Positions 1 to 13,460 of a stretch of 64,000 nucleotides of DNA are shown piece by piece (the first letter of the stretch is position 1; every line of letters begins with the position of its first letter). Source of the stretch: Euonymus europaeus (Eukaryota > Streptophyta > Magnoliopsida > Celastrales > Celastraceae); NCBI GenBank assembly GCA_963580455.1, contig OY756970.1:19220001-19284000 (forward strand). The letters run 5' to 3'. The position numbers were made by a program, and so were the translations under genes. The notes beneath the pieces are model-generated. The model had not been told where the DNA came from. It saw nothing but the letters and a program-made list of their open reading frames with translations, and ran no database searches.

Positions 1-3000
1 GCTCTTTCTTTTCCGATTCCACCTTGGCCTCTATTTTATCCACATCAAACTTGGGTTTTGCCTCGTCAACTTCCATATTAGTATTTTCCTCAGCAGATTC
101 TCGGGGATCATCATTTGTTTTCCCCTTCACCTTTTCAAGCTCCGCATCCTCCTCAGTCTTCGCTTCTCCTACGTTAGTCTGTTTAGAAAGGAAATATACA
201 TAGGTAAGCACAGAAAGAGAGAGAAAAAAAGCCTTATCAGAAAATAATGTATAATCAAAGACTAAATGTACAAACGCAACAGATGAAGAGCTCAGTACGA
301 CTAACCTAATTAAACTTTAACAATAGTAAATGCAGTGCAAGGTTGAAAATTATGCCAAACAAAACATGACAAAAAACATAATTAGTCCCCCAAAATGTCA
401 GCTTTGGGGTACTCCATCTATTTCCATCAAATACTAGTTCATATATGGCAAAACCTTCTATGAAAAAAAGCTTGTATTCTTACCCCATTAGAGTCAGACC
501 CAGAATTTGCATCCTCCGCCTCATCATATTCTTCTGGATCTTCCTCTGGGTCGTCCTCAACATCAGATTCGTACTCCAGTTTTGTATCTTCAATAACCGC
601 AGCAGTTTTGCCCTCATCAGCCATAATTTTGACATCATCAGGTTGAGCTGCAACTTTTTCATCACCTGGTTGAGCTACATCATCAGGTTGAGCCGCAGCC
701 TTTTCATCACCTGGTTGAACTGCATCAGATTGAGCTGCAGCTTTTTCATCACCTGGTTGAGCTGCATTTGACATTTCAGAATTAGTTGGTTTGCTTTTCA
801 CAGGAAGCTCATTGGTTTTCAGACGCTTTGATGGTGATTTCTTGTCATTTTTGTCCTCAGGCTTCTCTTCCCGCCGCCTCTTGTGTTGATTCCTTTTCAT
901 CACAAACCTTTTTCGCAAGTTCTACATGTAAAATCAAGCACTCAATATAAATGCATCAATGAAAAAAGTGGCGCGCATATAAATTAAGGGACATTATAAA
1001 CCAACCTGCAGAAACAGTAAAATTCGAGATCCCATTTGATATTGAAGCATTTCACAAAGTGATTCCGCGAACAATGAAAGCTGTAGAATGTTAAACCATG
1101 GCAACCATTAGCAATGACACTATTAATCTGGCATTTTGCACTTGTGTAAAGAACACAAAGAAAGTGTAACTAGTTGAAAACAAACAAGCACACTACATGT
1201 CTACATCGAACAGCAAACATGAACATAAGTGGATGAGAAAAAGCAAACCTCAAATGTTGATTCCTCAATGTCCTTATCAGTGTATTCCAATAAGGAATCC
1301 AGTGACAGTGATAATGAACGCAGCTGTTGTAAAGAAATAACCATTAGATAAGTATAGGAATGATATTGAGTTATTGACCGACTATTCATGCATAATAATC
1401 TTAATAGAACTTGTGGCACATAATGCAGTTCATTTTGGGATAGCATCATCTACCTTAGATTCATTGCTCCCTTTTGTTTGTAATAGCAACCCAGGATAAC
1501 AGGGAAGTTCTTCAGGGTTTCTCTTTTCTCTCACTTCTTTACTAGATTTGCTTCTAGACTCATTTTTTGCATCCTTCTCTTTCTTGTCTTTTGGCTTTTC
1601 TCTATCACCAACTTGATCAATCTTCTGAGTAGTTTTCTTCTTCTCCGCCTCCATCTCCACTTCAGCCCCTGAGCCATTTTTTATACCACTTTCCTTTCCA
1701 GTTTTCTTATCCTCCTTGTCAGCTATAATAGTGGTTTTAAATGAAATAGCCACATTATCTTTCTTGTCAGTGACTGCTGCTGTTTTCTTTTTAGAAATTA
1801 CTTTCTTAACTGACTTCTTGACTTCATTTGCATGTTCTCCTGCATCTGCAGCATGCTTGTCAACTGGATAAGTATCATGAATGGTCCCATCGCTTGCTTC
1901 TGCACTAGTTGCTTTTTTCTTGGGTACCCTCTTAATAATCTTCCTCTTTATGGTTGTCTTCACAGTAGCATCTTTCACAGTTGGAGTGCTGGCAGGATCA
2001 GATTTATCCTTTTGTTTGTCATCAGAACAGCCAGCATCCTTGTTGTCTTTTAACTCAGGCTGCACATCCTTACTGGTTTCTTCAGCAGAAAGCACGGGAA
2101 CATTTTTTGCGACTTTTCTTCTTACGAAAGTGCTAATCTCAGCAGGTGTAGTTGAACATTTATTCTGTTCACCTGAGGTCTCCAATTGCGCATCTTTTTC
2201 ACCAACAACCTTCTCATCTAAGGAGTCTTTTTTACCACCAGTATTATGAGCGACAAGTTTTTTATTGGCAACCTTGTGCTTGACAATCTTCCTTATAATC
2301 TTCTTTTTTCCAGGCTTCGAACTGCCAGCTGTCTGAGCCCCTGTTTCTCCCAGTTTCTTCTCAACACTTTTGCCTCCTTCGTTCATACCCCCATTCTTTG
2401 TCCCATACTTCTCATCATCTTGTCCCTCAGATGCAATACCTTCCATCAAATTGCCTTCTTTTGCCTTGTTGACATCCACTGCCTCTGCAGAAGATGTCAA
2501 TTCATTGTTTTTGTCTGATTTGTTCCCTCGTTTAAAATTCTTTGAGGAATCAATTTCGTTGCCTGAGGAAAAGGTGCAAAGTGGCTACCCTTTCAATGCA
2601 TAACAAATGAAAATGGTTGAAGAAAATATTTGAATACTCCACTCACCTTTAAGCCTTTCCTTTTTCTCTTGAATTTTCTGAAAGAACACAAGTTATGTTA
2701 GTTTTACTCTAAATAACACATCAAATTATACCCCACTTTATACTGAAGATAGGAAGAAAAAAGAGAGACACAATAAACTACAGCCAATAGATACTACTTT
2801 CCTACACGTATTGGTTCATTATGCATTGACATGACCAACGTATAGGAAAACTGAGACAGGAAAACGAAAGGTGAGTATAGTAAATAGGCATAAATAAGTT
2901 TTACTAATATATTTGAATTACTTATTGCAGGTAGCACAACATTTGTTCTTCCAGTGCTAAACAATTACAATATTATACATTAAATTGTCAAATAAGGGTG

Positions 3001-6000
3001 CTATTCATTCAACATCCCATTTCAAAAAAGAATTTGGAAATAAAGGATAGAGTGGTAACAGCTGCAGAAGTGCATGTGGTAGGAGAATTAACAGCAGTTA
3101 AGCTTGTAAGGAAGACCGATAATCATCCTTGTTAGAAATTTGAGGAACCACATACGATTGAATCAGAGATACCATGAGACACGTACCTAGATTAGAAAGT
3201 TCAGATATAAACTAATCCAGAAAAATGCATCATACAACATTAAGATGAGAATCTGATGGATACCATCAACTTAAATCTGAATTGAAATACTTAAATACAG
3301 GCAGATTGGATTTATATCTGGTTAAGTGACAGTGACATTGTCTAAGCATGATGTGTTACTTTTCGAGCATTACGTGCATAAAATGAAGATGGAATGAGGA
3401 AGTATTACATGAGAACAAAAGATTGGGAGACTGGAAGCTGTCAAGTGAACAAGTCACAGCACATTGTCAGTAATCTGAGTTTTTTTTTATGGAGTATGGA
3501 CAAAATCGTAAAATCAAATCAAATAGGTGTTAGGTACCACTACTGATCACTATAACTAAAAAAATAAATCGCACACATAAAAAATCTCCATTTTGCTGCA
3601 TATATTTCAGAAGAGCAGTGCAGGTCCATCACCAGCGTCCATTTTCTAATACTGTCTACAATTACTCAAAGTGAATAAGATGATTTAGCCAAAAAAAACT
3701 GCAGGGAGGAGAAACAATGAATATCATATCAATTTCAAGGGGGGAAAAAAGCAACCTCTTTCTGCAAATGGAGTTCTCTTTCTCTTTTACAAGCAGCTTT
3801 CTTATGAGCAAGCCACTGATCTTGCCATGTATCCAAGGAAGGGAGACATTCGGACAAATCAGGAACGAAAAGGACAGTGACCTCTTTGTGACTAAAGAAC
3901 CCATCCTTCCCAACTCTGTCATAGTGTATCTGCAAATGCCAATTTAAGATGATTTTTAACAATTAGCTCTCCGACGTCAAGCATGTGCAACAACCAAATA
4001 GTAATCATTCCTTGGTACAATCCACATAGTATGAATCTAACCAAATAAGAAATTCCCATGGCTCATCTAACAACATAACAGCTAAGTACAAGAATAGCTG
4101 ACTACAAGAATTGTTAATTTAGCGCACTAATTCGAAGATTGCATCAAATATCCCGAAAAATAAAAAGTGATCAAACAAATGTCTCTGAGAAGTTGAGAGC
4201 AGACGTATGTGATTCATGAAGTTCACATATTAACCCAAAACCTGATGAGCACAAGTGGAAGCCAAAAATGGATTAATACCTCAAGAAAACGATTCCAATG
4301 ATGGCAGGATTGCAGATCAAGTTGAATGACATCCTTTGCATATCTGAAAAAACAAAACATTACTTCAAACATGTACAGGAAAGCATCAAGGTCGGAAGCG
4401 AAATTTTACTAAAATGAATAGCAATAACCTTAGAGCAGTTCGAATTAAAGCAGAATCATCAACTGATGGGTCACCACCATCAACAGAACTCCATGGACCA
4501 CCAATTGCCATGAACGAGCGGTCCCTTTTAAGAACAGCAAATCTAAGTATATTGCAAATATGAGGTATGCGATCATTAGAGGTTCTCTCAGATGACAAAT
4601 CTTCCAGAGCATTCTTGCTGATTCCACTCATCAAAATCATCTGAACCAATGACAAAATGAGGCACTAGCTCAGTGGAAAAAATTATGAAGGCACACAAAA
4701 CATCTATATATAGGATATTTGAAAACTAAGAATAAAACATGAATAACTATTATGAAAGAAAAATATCAAAACATAAAGGTTTGCTACATAAGCTTGATAT
4801 GGAGAAACCTTGTGATCTTGATAACTGGGACTTTGTTCATCGTATCTTGAGGAAAGGATTTCGGGTGAGATGGTACTCTTGGGCTAAAAAGCGAATTTCT
4901 TTTAGTATCTTTCCCAATTACAGTTAAGGAAGGGACCGGAGTTCTTTCGTTCCTCAAAGGGGAATGCATTAAGTTGGATTATGAAACTCACGCCAATCTT
5001 TCACTTCTTTCAAAGTAGGAAGGTGTGAAGGAATCTGTTTTTGGCACGATATTGGAATAATTCTTCCATTTAAAGAGAGATTCCAGTCCCATTAAGATTC
5101 ACCAACTCTAATGAAGCTACGATCCAACGTAGAAGGTAAATAACACGAGGCTCCTGCAATGCCTGGGTCGAGGACATACAGGATGTACGCAGATCTTAAT
5201 CTATTTTAGGTCTTCCTTTACTCTTTCTACTCTATCCTATACAAATGCTCTTGATTATCCTCACCATACACCGCTATGTCTATATTGCACATGCTCATAC
5301 CATCTTAAACAATTTTCTCGCAACTTACTTCATCAAGCTTGAATGGCCATATTTTAAGTTTCTTTACCTGAAGCTTTTCCAATTTATTCGAGTCATAAAA
5401 TTGTTGCTTTTGAAGGCAAAAACCATCTAACAACCTAATTTTAACCCTAGAGGTGTAAAATCTCCAAATACCTAAGTTTCCATTCTCAAATCAAATGGAC
5501 ATGCCTAGAAAACTTCCTACATCTATTTTCTCAACTTGTTTCATCATAAATTCTACCTTATAATTAACCTCAAGGAAAACCTAGACCTTTACACATTGTG
5601 TGCCTTTAAACTTTAAAGCATAAAAATAAAAATAAAAAATAAAAAATAAGCATAGCTACTTTGGTCCTATGTCATACAATCTAATACAGAATCAAACACA
5701 TCCCACAAATAAAATAAATTCAAAACATTCAAAAAAAAAAGCATAACAAAATATGCATCAAGAGTTAATTTTATCACCACCAGGAATTAAATTCTTAAAT
5801 CATTTTAAAGTTCCTCCTTTGCATAGCAGAAAAACGAAGAACATGAACACATTACCAATATTTAAACAGCCTTAAAAACACATGAAAAGAGAATATCACT
5901 TTTTCCCTGAAAATAGAAGTTTCCAAATGGGACCAAAAGCATCAGAAATATAGGGCTAGCAGGAAGAAATAGATCCCTTCAACCCTTCATAGCTAAACCA

Positions 6001-9000
6001 TTGAAGCTAGATACATAATGAATAAGTGTACTAAGATAGCATAGCTAAGTCGCAAATGGCCTACCTTTGCATTCCAAACTGTGCTTCCATGAGCCAGTTT
6101 TACAAGATCCTCAGCTAAAGGCTCACAGGACGGATCAGTCAACTCAGCAATACCACCGGCTTCAACAAAATCATGTTCAAAACTGTTCCACTCAACAGGT
6201 TATGGAGCTGTAAGATTATTTTGCGAAGTTGGGGGGAATGCATGGCATATAATTTTGGTAAAAAAAATTTAACAGAAATTTTCATTATCGAAAATAAACC
6301 TTGGAAGTTACAGAAGTATCAAAAGGTGATAACTAAAAAAATGTAAACACCTCCCGTGCACAAACTTCTCGCAGTGGGCAAGGTAGGGGGCAGACAAGAC
6401 ATACGTGCAGACCTTACCTCCACAAAATATGTGGAGAGGCTGTCTAGGAAAATTGAACTTGTGTCCTCTAGGTTGCACCCCTGCAACTCTACAGCTGGAC
6501 CACATGTTCACCTATATCAAAAGGTGATAACTATGCAGAAAAAAATGCAACCGAAGCAGCAAGCAAAATACCCAACACTGAAGATGTAAACAAAAAGAAA
6601 ATTATATCAAGACTAAAAAGAAACAACAGGTAAACCTCGGACGAGCAATAGACCTGACAGGAGTATGGATTGAAAGTTTAAGGTTCTGCTTTGGCCAGTG
6701 CACGACAGCCTAAAATAAACACAACATCAAGTGAAAATGGATATTCAACAATAAAAAAGAGCACCAGCTCATATGGAAATTCTTAGGATTTCTTACTTTG
6801 GTAAATTCTGAAGCTACAAAAAGTCTGGGATACCGCTTATCAATGGACAAATAATCCCTTTCCTCAGCTACCAAACTGAACGAATGAACCTGCAAGTAGC
6901 CATCATTGATTACAAGCGGGAACGAAATCCTCAAAGACTATTCATCAGGTTGCAAGGCAAACAGACTACTGCAGATCAATAACAAAGGAATAATGCAAAG
7001 AGAAATTCAAAGGAAAATAGAAACTTGAGAGCTAGTTTTTCGAAGTTCAATGAATCTCTAAATGTCAAGAAGCAAAAATGGTTATTATCCATCATTCTTC
7101 AGACCATCAGCCCTATAGAAGATGCTAGGTTCATGCTTAAGGTTCAGATGTATGAATTCAGAATCTCTGAGCGACTAGCAACACAGGAACATCATCCATA
7201 AATGCAACTAGGAACAAAAAGAATAGGTAGAGGGTGCCAAGAAATCAGAGAGGTGCTAAAAATCACAGGAAATAAGGATAAGGTGAAGCCAACAAAAGAA
7301 GAAACAAGAAAAAGGTCATTAAACACTAAAAACCAGGGATTAAAGACCACCAAAATTATATATTGCAGGAGGATACTTCAGAAATGGAGGAATTACAACA
7401 AAGAGGATGACCCAACCGAGATAAAAGAACATTGGCAATCTAGGTAAAACTGTAAAATGCAAAAAAAGGATGAGCAAGCAGCAATGGTACGAAGAATATA
7501 GATCAAATTTTCTCCAGTCCAGAACCGGAAATCCGCGAAGAATATAGAGTAAATCATTTACAGGAAAAAAGTGTACGCATCATTGAATGGCTTCTTATCA
7601 TTTTTCCTTTACCTTGCAGACATATTCTCTCCTTTTTTTGTTAACAGGTGAGTGGCGCCTTCAGCATGGCAGAACAGCAAGTTAGTTATGAAGGCTTCAA
7701 GATATAAGCAGCTATATACAATTAGACTAGGACGCAAAATGAAACATCATGATCCACCTATGCAGAACTTCATGGCTTAAGGAATCCCGTTGTAATGATT
7801 TCCTCTCCTTTATCAAAGAAGAACCGCGTTGAACCATAGACGGTCTTGGTGGAGTACGTTCACGTCGAGGTTCAACTCCACGTTTGCGTTCTCGCTCCCT
7901 TTCCTTTTCTCGCAACTCCAAGATGCGTTCCCTATCACGTTTTCTTTCCCGTTCTCTATCTCGTTCCCGTTCCCGTTCTCGTTCTCTTTCATGGTCTCGC
8001 TCCCGTGCACGTTCACGATCACGGTCGCGTTCACGCTCCTTCTCCCTTTCTCTATCTTTCTCTCTCTCACGCAAATGGTCCCGACGACGCTCCTCCTCTC
8101 TTCGTTCAAATTCACGAAGATAAGTAGCTCTGTCATCCCTTTCCTCATCAATCCTTGGAATATCACCGCGAAACAACGAACCACCAGGATAATCTGATTC
8201 TAGAGATGTGCCATGAAGACCTTTTCCAGTGCCGTAGTCCCTACCAGGAGGCAAGCTAACTCCATAACCTGGATTTGATGAACTTTGCGGATACAAGAGA
8301 TCATCTGCATTTCTTCGTGGCGCTGCCCCCAATATAGAAGGAACATGCTGTCCATCATATGAAGAGGCACTGAGAATTGACGAACTACGAGGATCGGCAT
8401 CCATTCTTCCTCCATAAGATACAGTATCATGAGCGGAATGACGACTGGCAGCACCCCTTGCTGCAAGATAATCAATTTGTCTGCGAGAAATGTGTTTCTA
8501 CTCAGCCTGGTATGAAGCATATGCTGTGCACAAACTATCACCAAAAGGCATATGCCTACTCATCAAATAAAAGGAAAGGATGACCAGTCCACTCATTAAC
8601 AGGGAAAATAGCTACACTCACAGGTAAGCACCAGTCACACCAGAACAAAAACCAAGTTACTTTAACGCATCATACGCAAAAAATTACCAAATTAAAGAAA
8701 TACCTAGCACTCCCATCAATAGAAGGAGATTGCAGTGACTGAGATTTTAGCAGATGTTCTTGCCGAAGCCTTGATGCTTGATCAATTCGATCATAAACAT
8801 CTGGCTGCTGAAGTAAATGAAACAAACAGATAAAAAGCCAGTACAGTTTGAAGCATAAGCCAATAAGAACATTTGAAATATAAACCAGTATATCAGAGAG
8901 AAGATTTTCTAATAAAAAATAATAATAACTGGCAAGTGGCAACTAATGGAACCGAGATAATTTTTCAAATGGATAGGAAAAAAAGACACCTGGTGCTGAG

Positions 9001-10920
9001 TAGATAAACCAACAGAATCAGTATATCTTGCAGTTGGTTCTCCTTGCAAGTCCCTAACCATATAAGCACCTTGCCGATCACTGTACTGTCGTCTGTCCAT
9101 TGGATAATCTGAAAGCTTCTCTGCAAATATTTGATTACCTTTGTGACTGTATCCATGGCTTGATGACGAGACATAGTCACTAGATACAAACTTAAGTGAT
9201 TCAGGCAGTGTAGAGGAATAGACTCCACGACCTTCCAAAGCTAATGAACCAGTCCCTTTGGCATTAATTTCTGGAACCTACACAAACATAGGGTTCATAT
9301 ATACAGTTCATAAGGCAGCAGATAACTGTTGTATTTGTAAGGCAGTAGAAGAAGGGAAGAGGAGGCAGTAGTCCGGTCACCACAAGAGACGAAATGGCTC
9401 AAAAAAAACTAATTAACTGTGAGTCTGTGAGCACCCTAATTCATTAGGTACGAGAAGTAATAAATTTAAGCAACCATAATTTTTTTGACATTGCTATCTT
9501 GATACCTTAACCCTTCTTATGGATATGGAAATATCAGTACTTAAGTTACCAATGGCATTGACAGAACAATAACATAATCAAGATTAAGTGCAACCTGTAA
9601 TATTCACTGACCCATGGGAATCAGTTAGTCCGATTCTGTTAATGAGGTTTACGCTAAAACAACAATACTTGTTAGGAATTTTATTTACCCAGATTGGTAC
9701 ACGTCAGTAACCCCGTAACATTAAGTGGCATAAAAATAATATTAAAGAACTTTGCAGTTTTTATGGAATAGTAACTGTTACATATTACAAATAAATTCTG
9801 CCCAGCATATACTTAATAGTAGTGTAATCTTTTAAATATTTAGGCAACAAGGCTAGTGGCCATGTCATGCACTTTAATAGCCCACAAAATTGGTAGGCAC
9901 CTCATGGTCTTCTCACTTTAAAGTGACTGAATTGTATTGGAAATCCATTAGACAATAAGACAAAACAATCACAAAATAGCATATGTTTGCAACATCGAAG
10001 CCAGAACCGCAGAACCTTTAAGCTGCCAATAAAAAGAAAAGAGAAAGAGAGAATTGATTTTCCGCCACCACATATATGCAAACAATATGAGTTAATTTTA
10101 CATCAAATTGTAATTACCAGCTCAACTTGAACATAGAACTCGTATATAGGACATCAGGAGTAAAGGCCCTTAGACAATGCCATTAAAAAACTCAAGCCAA
10201 GCAGAAAGGCAAAAGTACATCAGTCAAAATACAAAGAAACTAAAGACCTGTTGAGCAGTTGTCAAAGCAGCTGACCCATACACAGATCCGTATTGGCCCC
10301 CATAATGTGCTGCGGATAAAGGATGAGGTCGATACCCACCAATGTCTGCTTCCTGAGAATTACTTAGTATTGATGAATGCCGAGAAGACAGGGGATGTTG
10401 AGAGCCCATATCTGGCCCTAGTACAGAACTCCCAGAATATGCAGAACCCAGCTGAGAAGATAATAATGAAGAGGCCAGAAGAAAAGCTTTAATCAATATG
10501 TACACAAGTCAGAATCTTCATACAGATAGGCAGTGCTATACAGGAACAAAAAGACGCCGTAAAAAAGAGTACTAAAAAAATAAGTATGTGCAAGTATGCG
10601 ACTATAATCTAGCTGGTGATCCATAGATGGAATTTGTTGTTACAAAAAAAAAACAGCACAATCAGAAGACAGAGGAAAAGATAACAGCTTAACCACAGTT
10701 ACTCTGAACACAGATTACATAACCAACCAAACCAAGCAAAAGTTGTATCTTTTGAAAGCGATTTCAGGAAAGATAATGCGTGACTGAGGTCATATACCCT
10801 AACCCACATGCGGATTCAATTAAATTCCTGGAAAGTTGAACATAAACTCACGTTTTGAGAATACCCAGACTGGCCGCCATACGATTGTCCGTAGCCATTA
10901 CTCGCTCGAGAGGAATACAT
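1..10920 (-). CDS. EMB1579: CCAR1/DBC1-like nuclear regulator (EMB1579/RSA1 type), 3' end outside window
   Basis: Eighteen coding exons join in frame to about 1,352 residues before the window edge: 10852-10920, 10248-10451, 8990-9277, 8704-8807, 7758-8480, 7613-7658, 6797-6889, 6654-6709, 6065-6182, 4429-4640, 4280-4343, 3756-3929, 2647-2677, 1454-2562, 1249-1323, 1006-1080, 484-921 and 1-178. The N terminus is Gly/Ser/Tyr/Gln-rich. Residues about 335-430 are an Arg-Glu-Asp repeat. Next comes a DBC1-type inactive NUDIX region containing RDYLSIDKRYPRLFVASEF, then a long Lys/Glu/Ser-rich disordered tract and conserved segments SLSLDSLLEYTDKDIEESTFE and LQYQMGSRILLFLQ. An EF-hand-like end is expected past the edge. 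In Arabidopsis this family acts in the nucleus in transcription, splicing and salt response, and EMB1579 forms condensates. The start follows from the first conserved Tyr/Ser/Gly exon. There is probably a 5'UTR intron near 10940-10960. No frame breaks were found. Confidence 0.9.
624..775 (-). repeat. In-frame tandem repeat AQPGDEK-AAAQPDD
   Basis: Three imperfect 42-48-bp copies in the exon at 484-921 encode a module close to AAQPGDEKAAAQPDDV, with spacer changes in units of three bases so the frame is kept. The stretch lies in an acidic disordered region just before a Glu/Asp-rich block. It is likely a recent slippage expansion and may vary in length between related plants. Confidence 0.8.
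6335..6514 (-). mobile_element. tRNA-derived SINE (Au/TS-like) in an EMB1579-like intron
   Basis: Read on the minus strand, the element has a tRNA-like head with a B-box-like AAGTTCAATTTTCC, then a body with GTAAGGTCTGCACGTA and TACCTTGCCCAC as in plant Au/TS-type SINEs, and a short T-rich 3' end. It is bounded by perfect 18-bp direct repeats, TATCAAAAGGTGATAACT, at 6317-6334 and 6515-6532, which is the expected target-site duplication. It lies in the intron between exons 6654-6709 and 6065-6182 and leaves both splice sites intact. Confidence 0.85.
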
Positions 10921-11699
10921 GTCTCGACCACATAAACAACTGGACAAAAATCAAACCTGCATTAAAGTATTCTAGTGTAGATTAGACATCGATGGCTATA
11001 AAAAAAACAGGTTTTGAATAAAATTCTAATCACGAATTGAATACCTAACTGTATGGAAAAGCCCTAACAATTGCAGACACTGAATCTTACGGTGACTGCG
11101 AGAGCTTCATCGTATTTCAATGGCATACAAAAACCCTATCATACGCAAAGATAAATTACCAGTCCTCCAAATCGAAGGAAAGGCTTGCTCCTACTGTTGC
11201 TTCTCGCGTCGCGGTTTGTGGGGTATGTGGACTTTGGCCTTTGGGCCTTCGACGATTAGGCTTATTGAGGATTTGGGCGTAGGTGATATAAATATTAAAT
11301 AAATATTTAACTTTATTTTATTTCTATTTTTTTTTCTTTTTCTTTTTCTTTTGTACAGGGATAATTTAGGGTCTATTTACTATTTAGTAACGATTTTAGA
11401 AATAGTTTCTTTGGTTGTTTCAAACAATAAAAAATGATCGTCTTATGTCTACGCGTGTTTTAAAAACAAATTGCTTATAACAAAAGGAAATGATATGTAG
11501 CTGATATTTTGAGAACTCATATCTAGTTATTTTATTATAATTAATTCTTTTGTGGTATTAATCAATATGTTAAACATTTATTTGATTTTATTCTAATTAA
11601 TTATAAGTCTATTAGGCTTTAGTTAATCCATTCTTCATGAGGTTTTAATATTAATTGTTTAAGTTATAATATAAAAATTCGATACACGGGTCCGTTAGA

Positions 11700-12010
11700 G
11701 TGTAGAAAATCTGTTCTCTTTAGATTTAATGTTTATACTTTATAGGCTTGGAGCTTAAGGTCAAAGAGTTAAGACTTTAGGGTTAGTCTTTATGTGAATT
11801 AGGATTAGTGTTCATAATTTAGGGTTTAGGATCGAGGACTTTAGGGTTTAGATTTAAGAGCTCAAGGTTAAGTAGTTCATAATCTACTTTAGGTAAATTA
11901 GGATTAATGTTTATAATCTAGGGTTTAGGATCGAGGAGTTTAGGGTTTAGATTTAAGATTTAGATAAATTAGATTTAATGTTTAGACATTAGACTTTATG
12001 GCTCAGGGTT
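11700..12010. repeat. Degenerate TTTAGGG-rich repeats
   Basis: The plant telomere heptamer TTTAGGG or one-base variants recur many times, within a roughly 99-bp tandem duplication (about 11797-11893 and 11895-11985) sharing TTTAGGGTTTAGGATCGAGG. The copies are not in a clean 7-bp ladder. This could be an old interstitial telomere-like tract or a chance AT/G-rich minisatellite. No gene is visible between 11300 and 12430. Confidence 0.5.
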
Positions 12011-12154
12011 GACGAATTACATTTGGTATTTATACTTTAAAGTTTATACATAATATATATATAGGGTTTATACATTTATATATCGATTTAGTATTTACAG
12101 GGTTTATAAATAAATATCTACACATATAAACATATATGTATATAGCATATTTCG

Positions 12155-12257
12155 GAGCGGGAAAACTTAAAACCCCATCCCCGTCGACGGGGTGAAATTT
12201 TGTGCCTCATTCCCGCCTTGCCAAAGAATCGGGGTGGGCAAATTTTGCCACCCTACA
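12155..12257 (-). mobile_element. Possible hAT terminal fragment
   Basis: On the minus strand this reads TAGGGTGGCAAAATTTGCCC followed by GC-rich CACCCCG and GGGGATGGGG motifs. This composition and start are typical of the ends of plant hAT elements. Only one end is seen, with no matching inverted terminus or target duplication nearby, so it is probably a truncated remnant. Confidence 0.35.
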
Positions 12258-12436
12258 TATTATCACATGTACTATATCATCTTTTTGTGTAACAATTAAA
12301 TAAATATTGTATTCTATAAAAAAATACACTATACAAATTTAATATCATATTTTTTTCAAACATTAATAGTATTGAATTATACAATATTTATACAATAAAT
12401 AATAATACTATATTATTTTTATGAGTGATGCTAAAT

Positions 12437-13460
12437 AGCCTAAATTTTTGTAACCCAACATTAGCCCAAGTCTACATGACATACTTTGTAAGCGTATGAC
12501 ATTAAAAATTAAAATTTTAAAAAATAGAATATATTATTTGAAAATTCACAGCTCATTTTTTTGTTTTTTTAGACGAAATTTTAAAACATTTTATCTCTTA
12601 AAATACATATTAGATTTTTAAAAAAAATTACATATCCAGAATAAATAAGTAAATATATATCCAACAAGATTCATCATCGATAGGTTTTATTCAGTCATTT
12701 TTAATTACATTATTTTTTTTACTAATATGTAAATTATGTAGGTTCTAATGTTTATTTATAGATATTAATATGAGCTCGTATATCGATTTTCATACTATAA
12801 CCTAAACAATAAATGTTAAATCATAAGGAGAACGAATTCGGTAAACCATAACGGGCTCGTGTATTGGATTTTTGTTTTGTAACCTAAACAATAAGTGGTT
12901 ATAAACCCCAAGAGAAACGAATTCTTTAAACCCTAACGGGCTCGTATATTGAATTTTCATGTTGTGACCTAAAAGGCTCGGATTCTGTATTAAAATTATA
13001 AATGTCTCAAGTGCTAAACTCTGTGTCTTAACTACTAAATCTTAATTGTTTCGGGTACCCAACATTTTTCAATAAAAATGTAAAAAAATAACAAATATAT
13101 ATTCTACTATCATAGTGTAATAAAATTCCAGCTCGAATAGACAATTTACACATCATATATATGAATTACCTTATTTTTATTAATTACATTGTTTTTAAAA
13201 ATAATGTAATTGAAAAAACGCAATAACAAAATATTGACAATGAGTCTTATTATAAAGATTTTTACGCGCTAAATTTGAATATGTAATTTTTTTTGAAATC
13301 TAACATGTATTTTGAGATATAAAACGTTTTAAAATTTCGTTTATGAAAAAATAAATAAAAAACTTGTTTAATTGATTTTTGAAAAAACCCAACATGATCC
13401 ATTTACATGAAGTGTCATATAGACTTGAGTTGAATTGGATTACTAAAAATTGAATTTTAT
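12437..13460. mobile_element. Long-TIR DNA element, about 1 kb, non-coding
   Basis: About 200 bases at 12437-12650 reappear as an imperfect reverse complement at 13265-13460. Shared blocks include CGAAATTTTAAAAC, a stretch matching AAAATACATATTAGATTT and AAAAAAATTACATAT. The interior (12774-13010) holds tandem copies of an 81-85-bp unit starting GCTCGTATAT, with starts at 12774, 12855 and 12940. Long inverted ends suggest a Mutator-like or foldback element. No transposase frame is present and I did not find a clear target duplication. Confidence 0.6.

Noticed and set aside
1832..2603. Plus-strand frames opposite the Lys/Glu-rich exon
   Set aside because: They are the antisense of the coding exon at 1454-2562, with no splice sites or homology of their own.
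7813..8197. Four long overlapping frames on both strands over the RED-repeat exon
   Set aside because: They mirror the Arg/Glu codon repeat of the EMB1579-like exon; Ser/Arg and Phe/Ser runs arise from the opposite strand or shifted frames.
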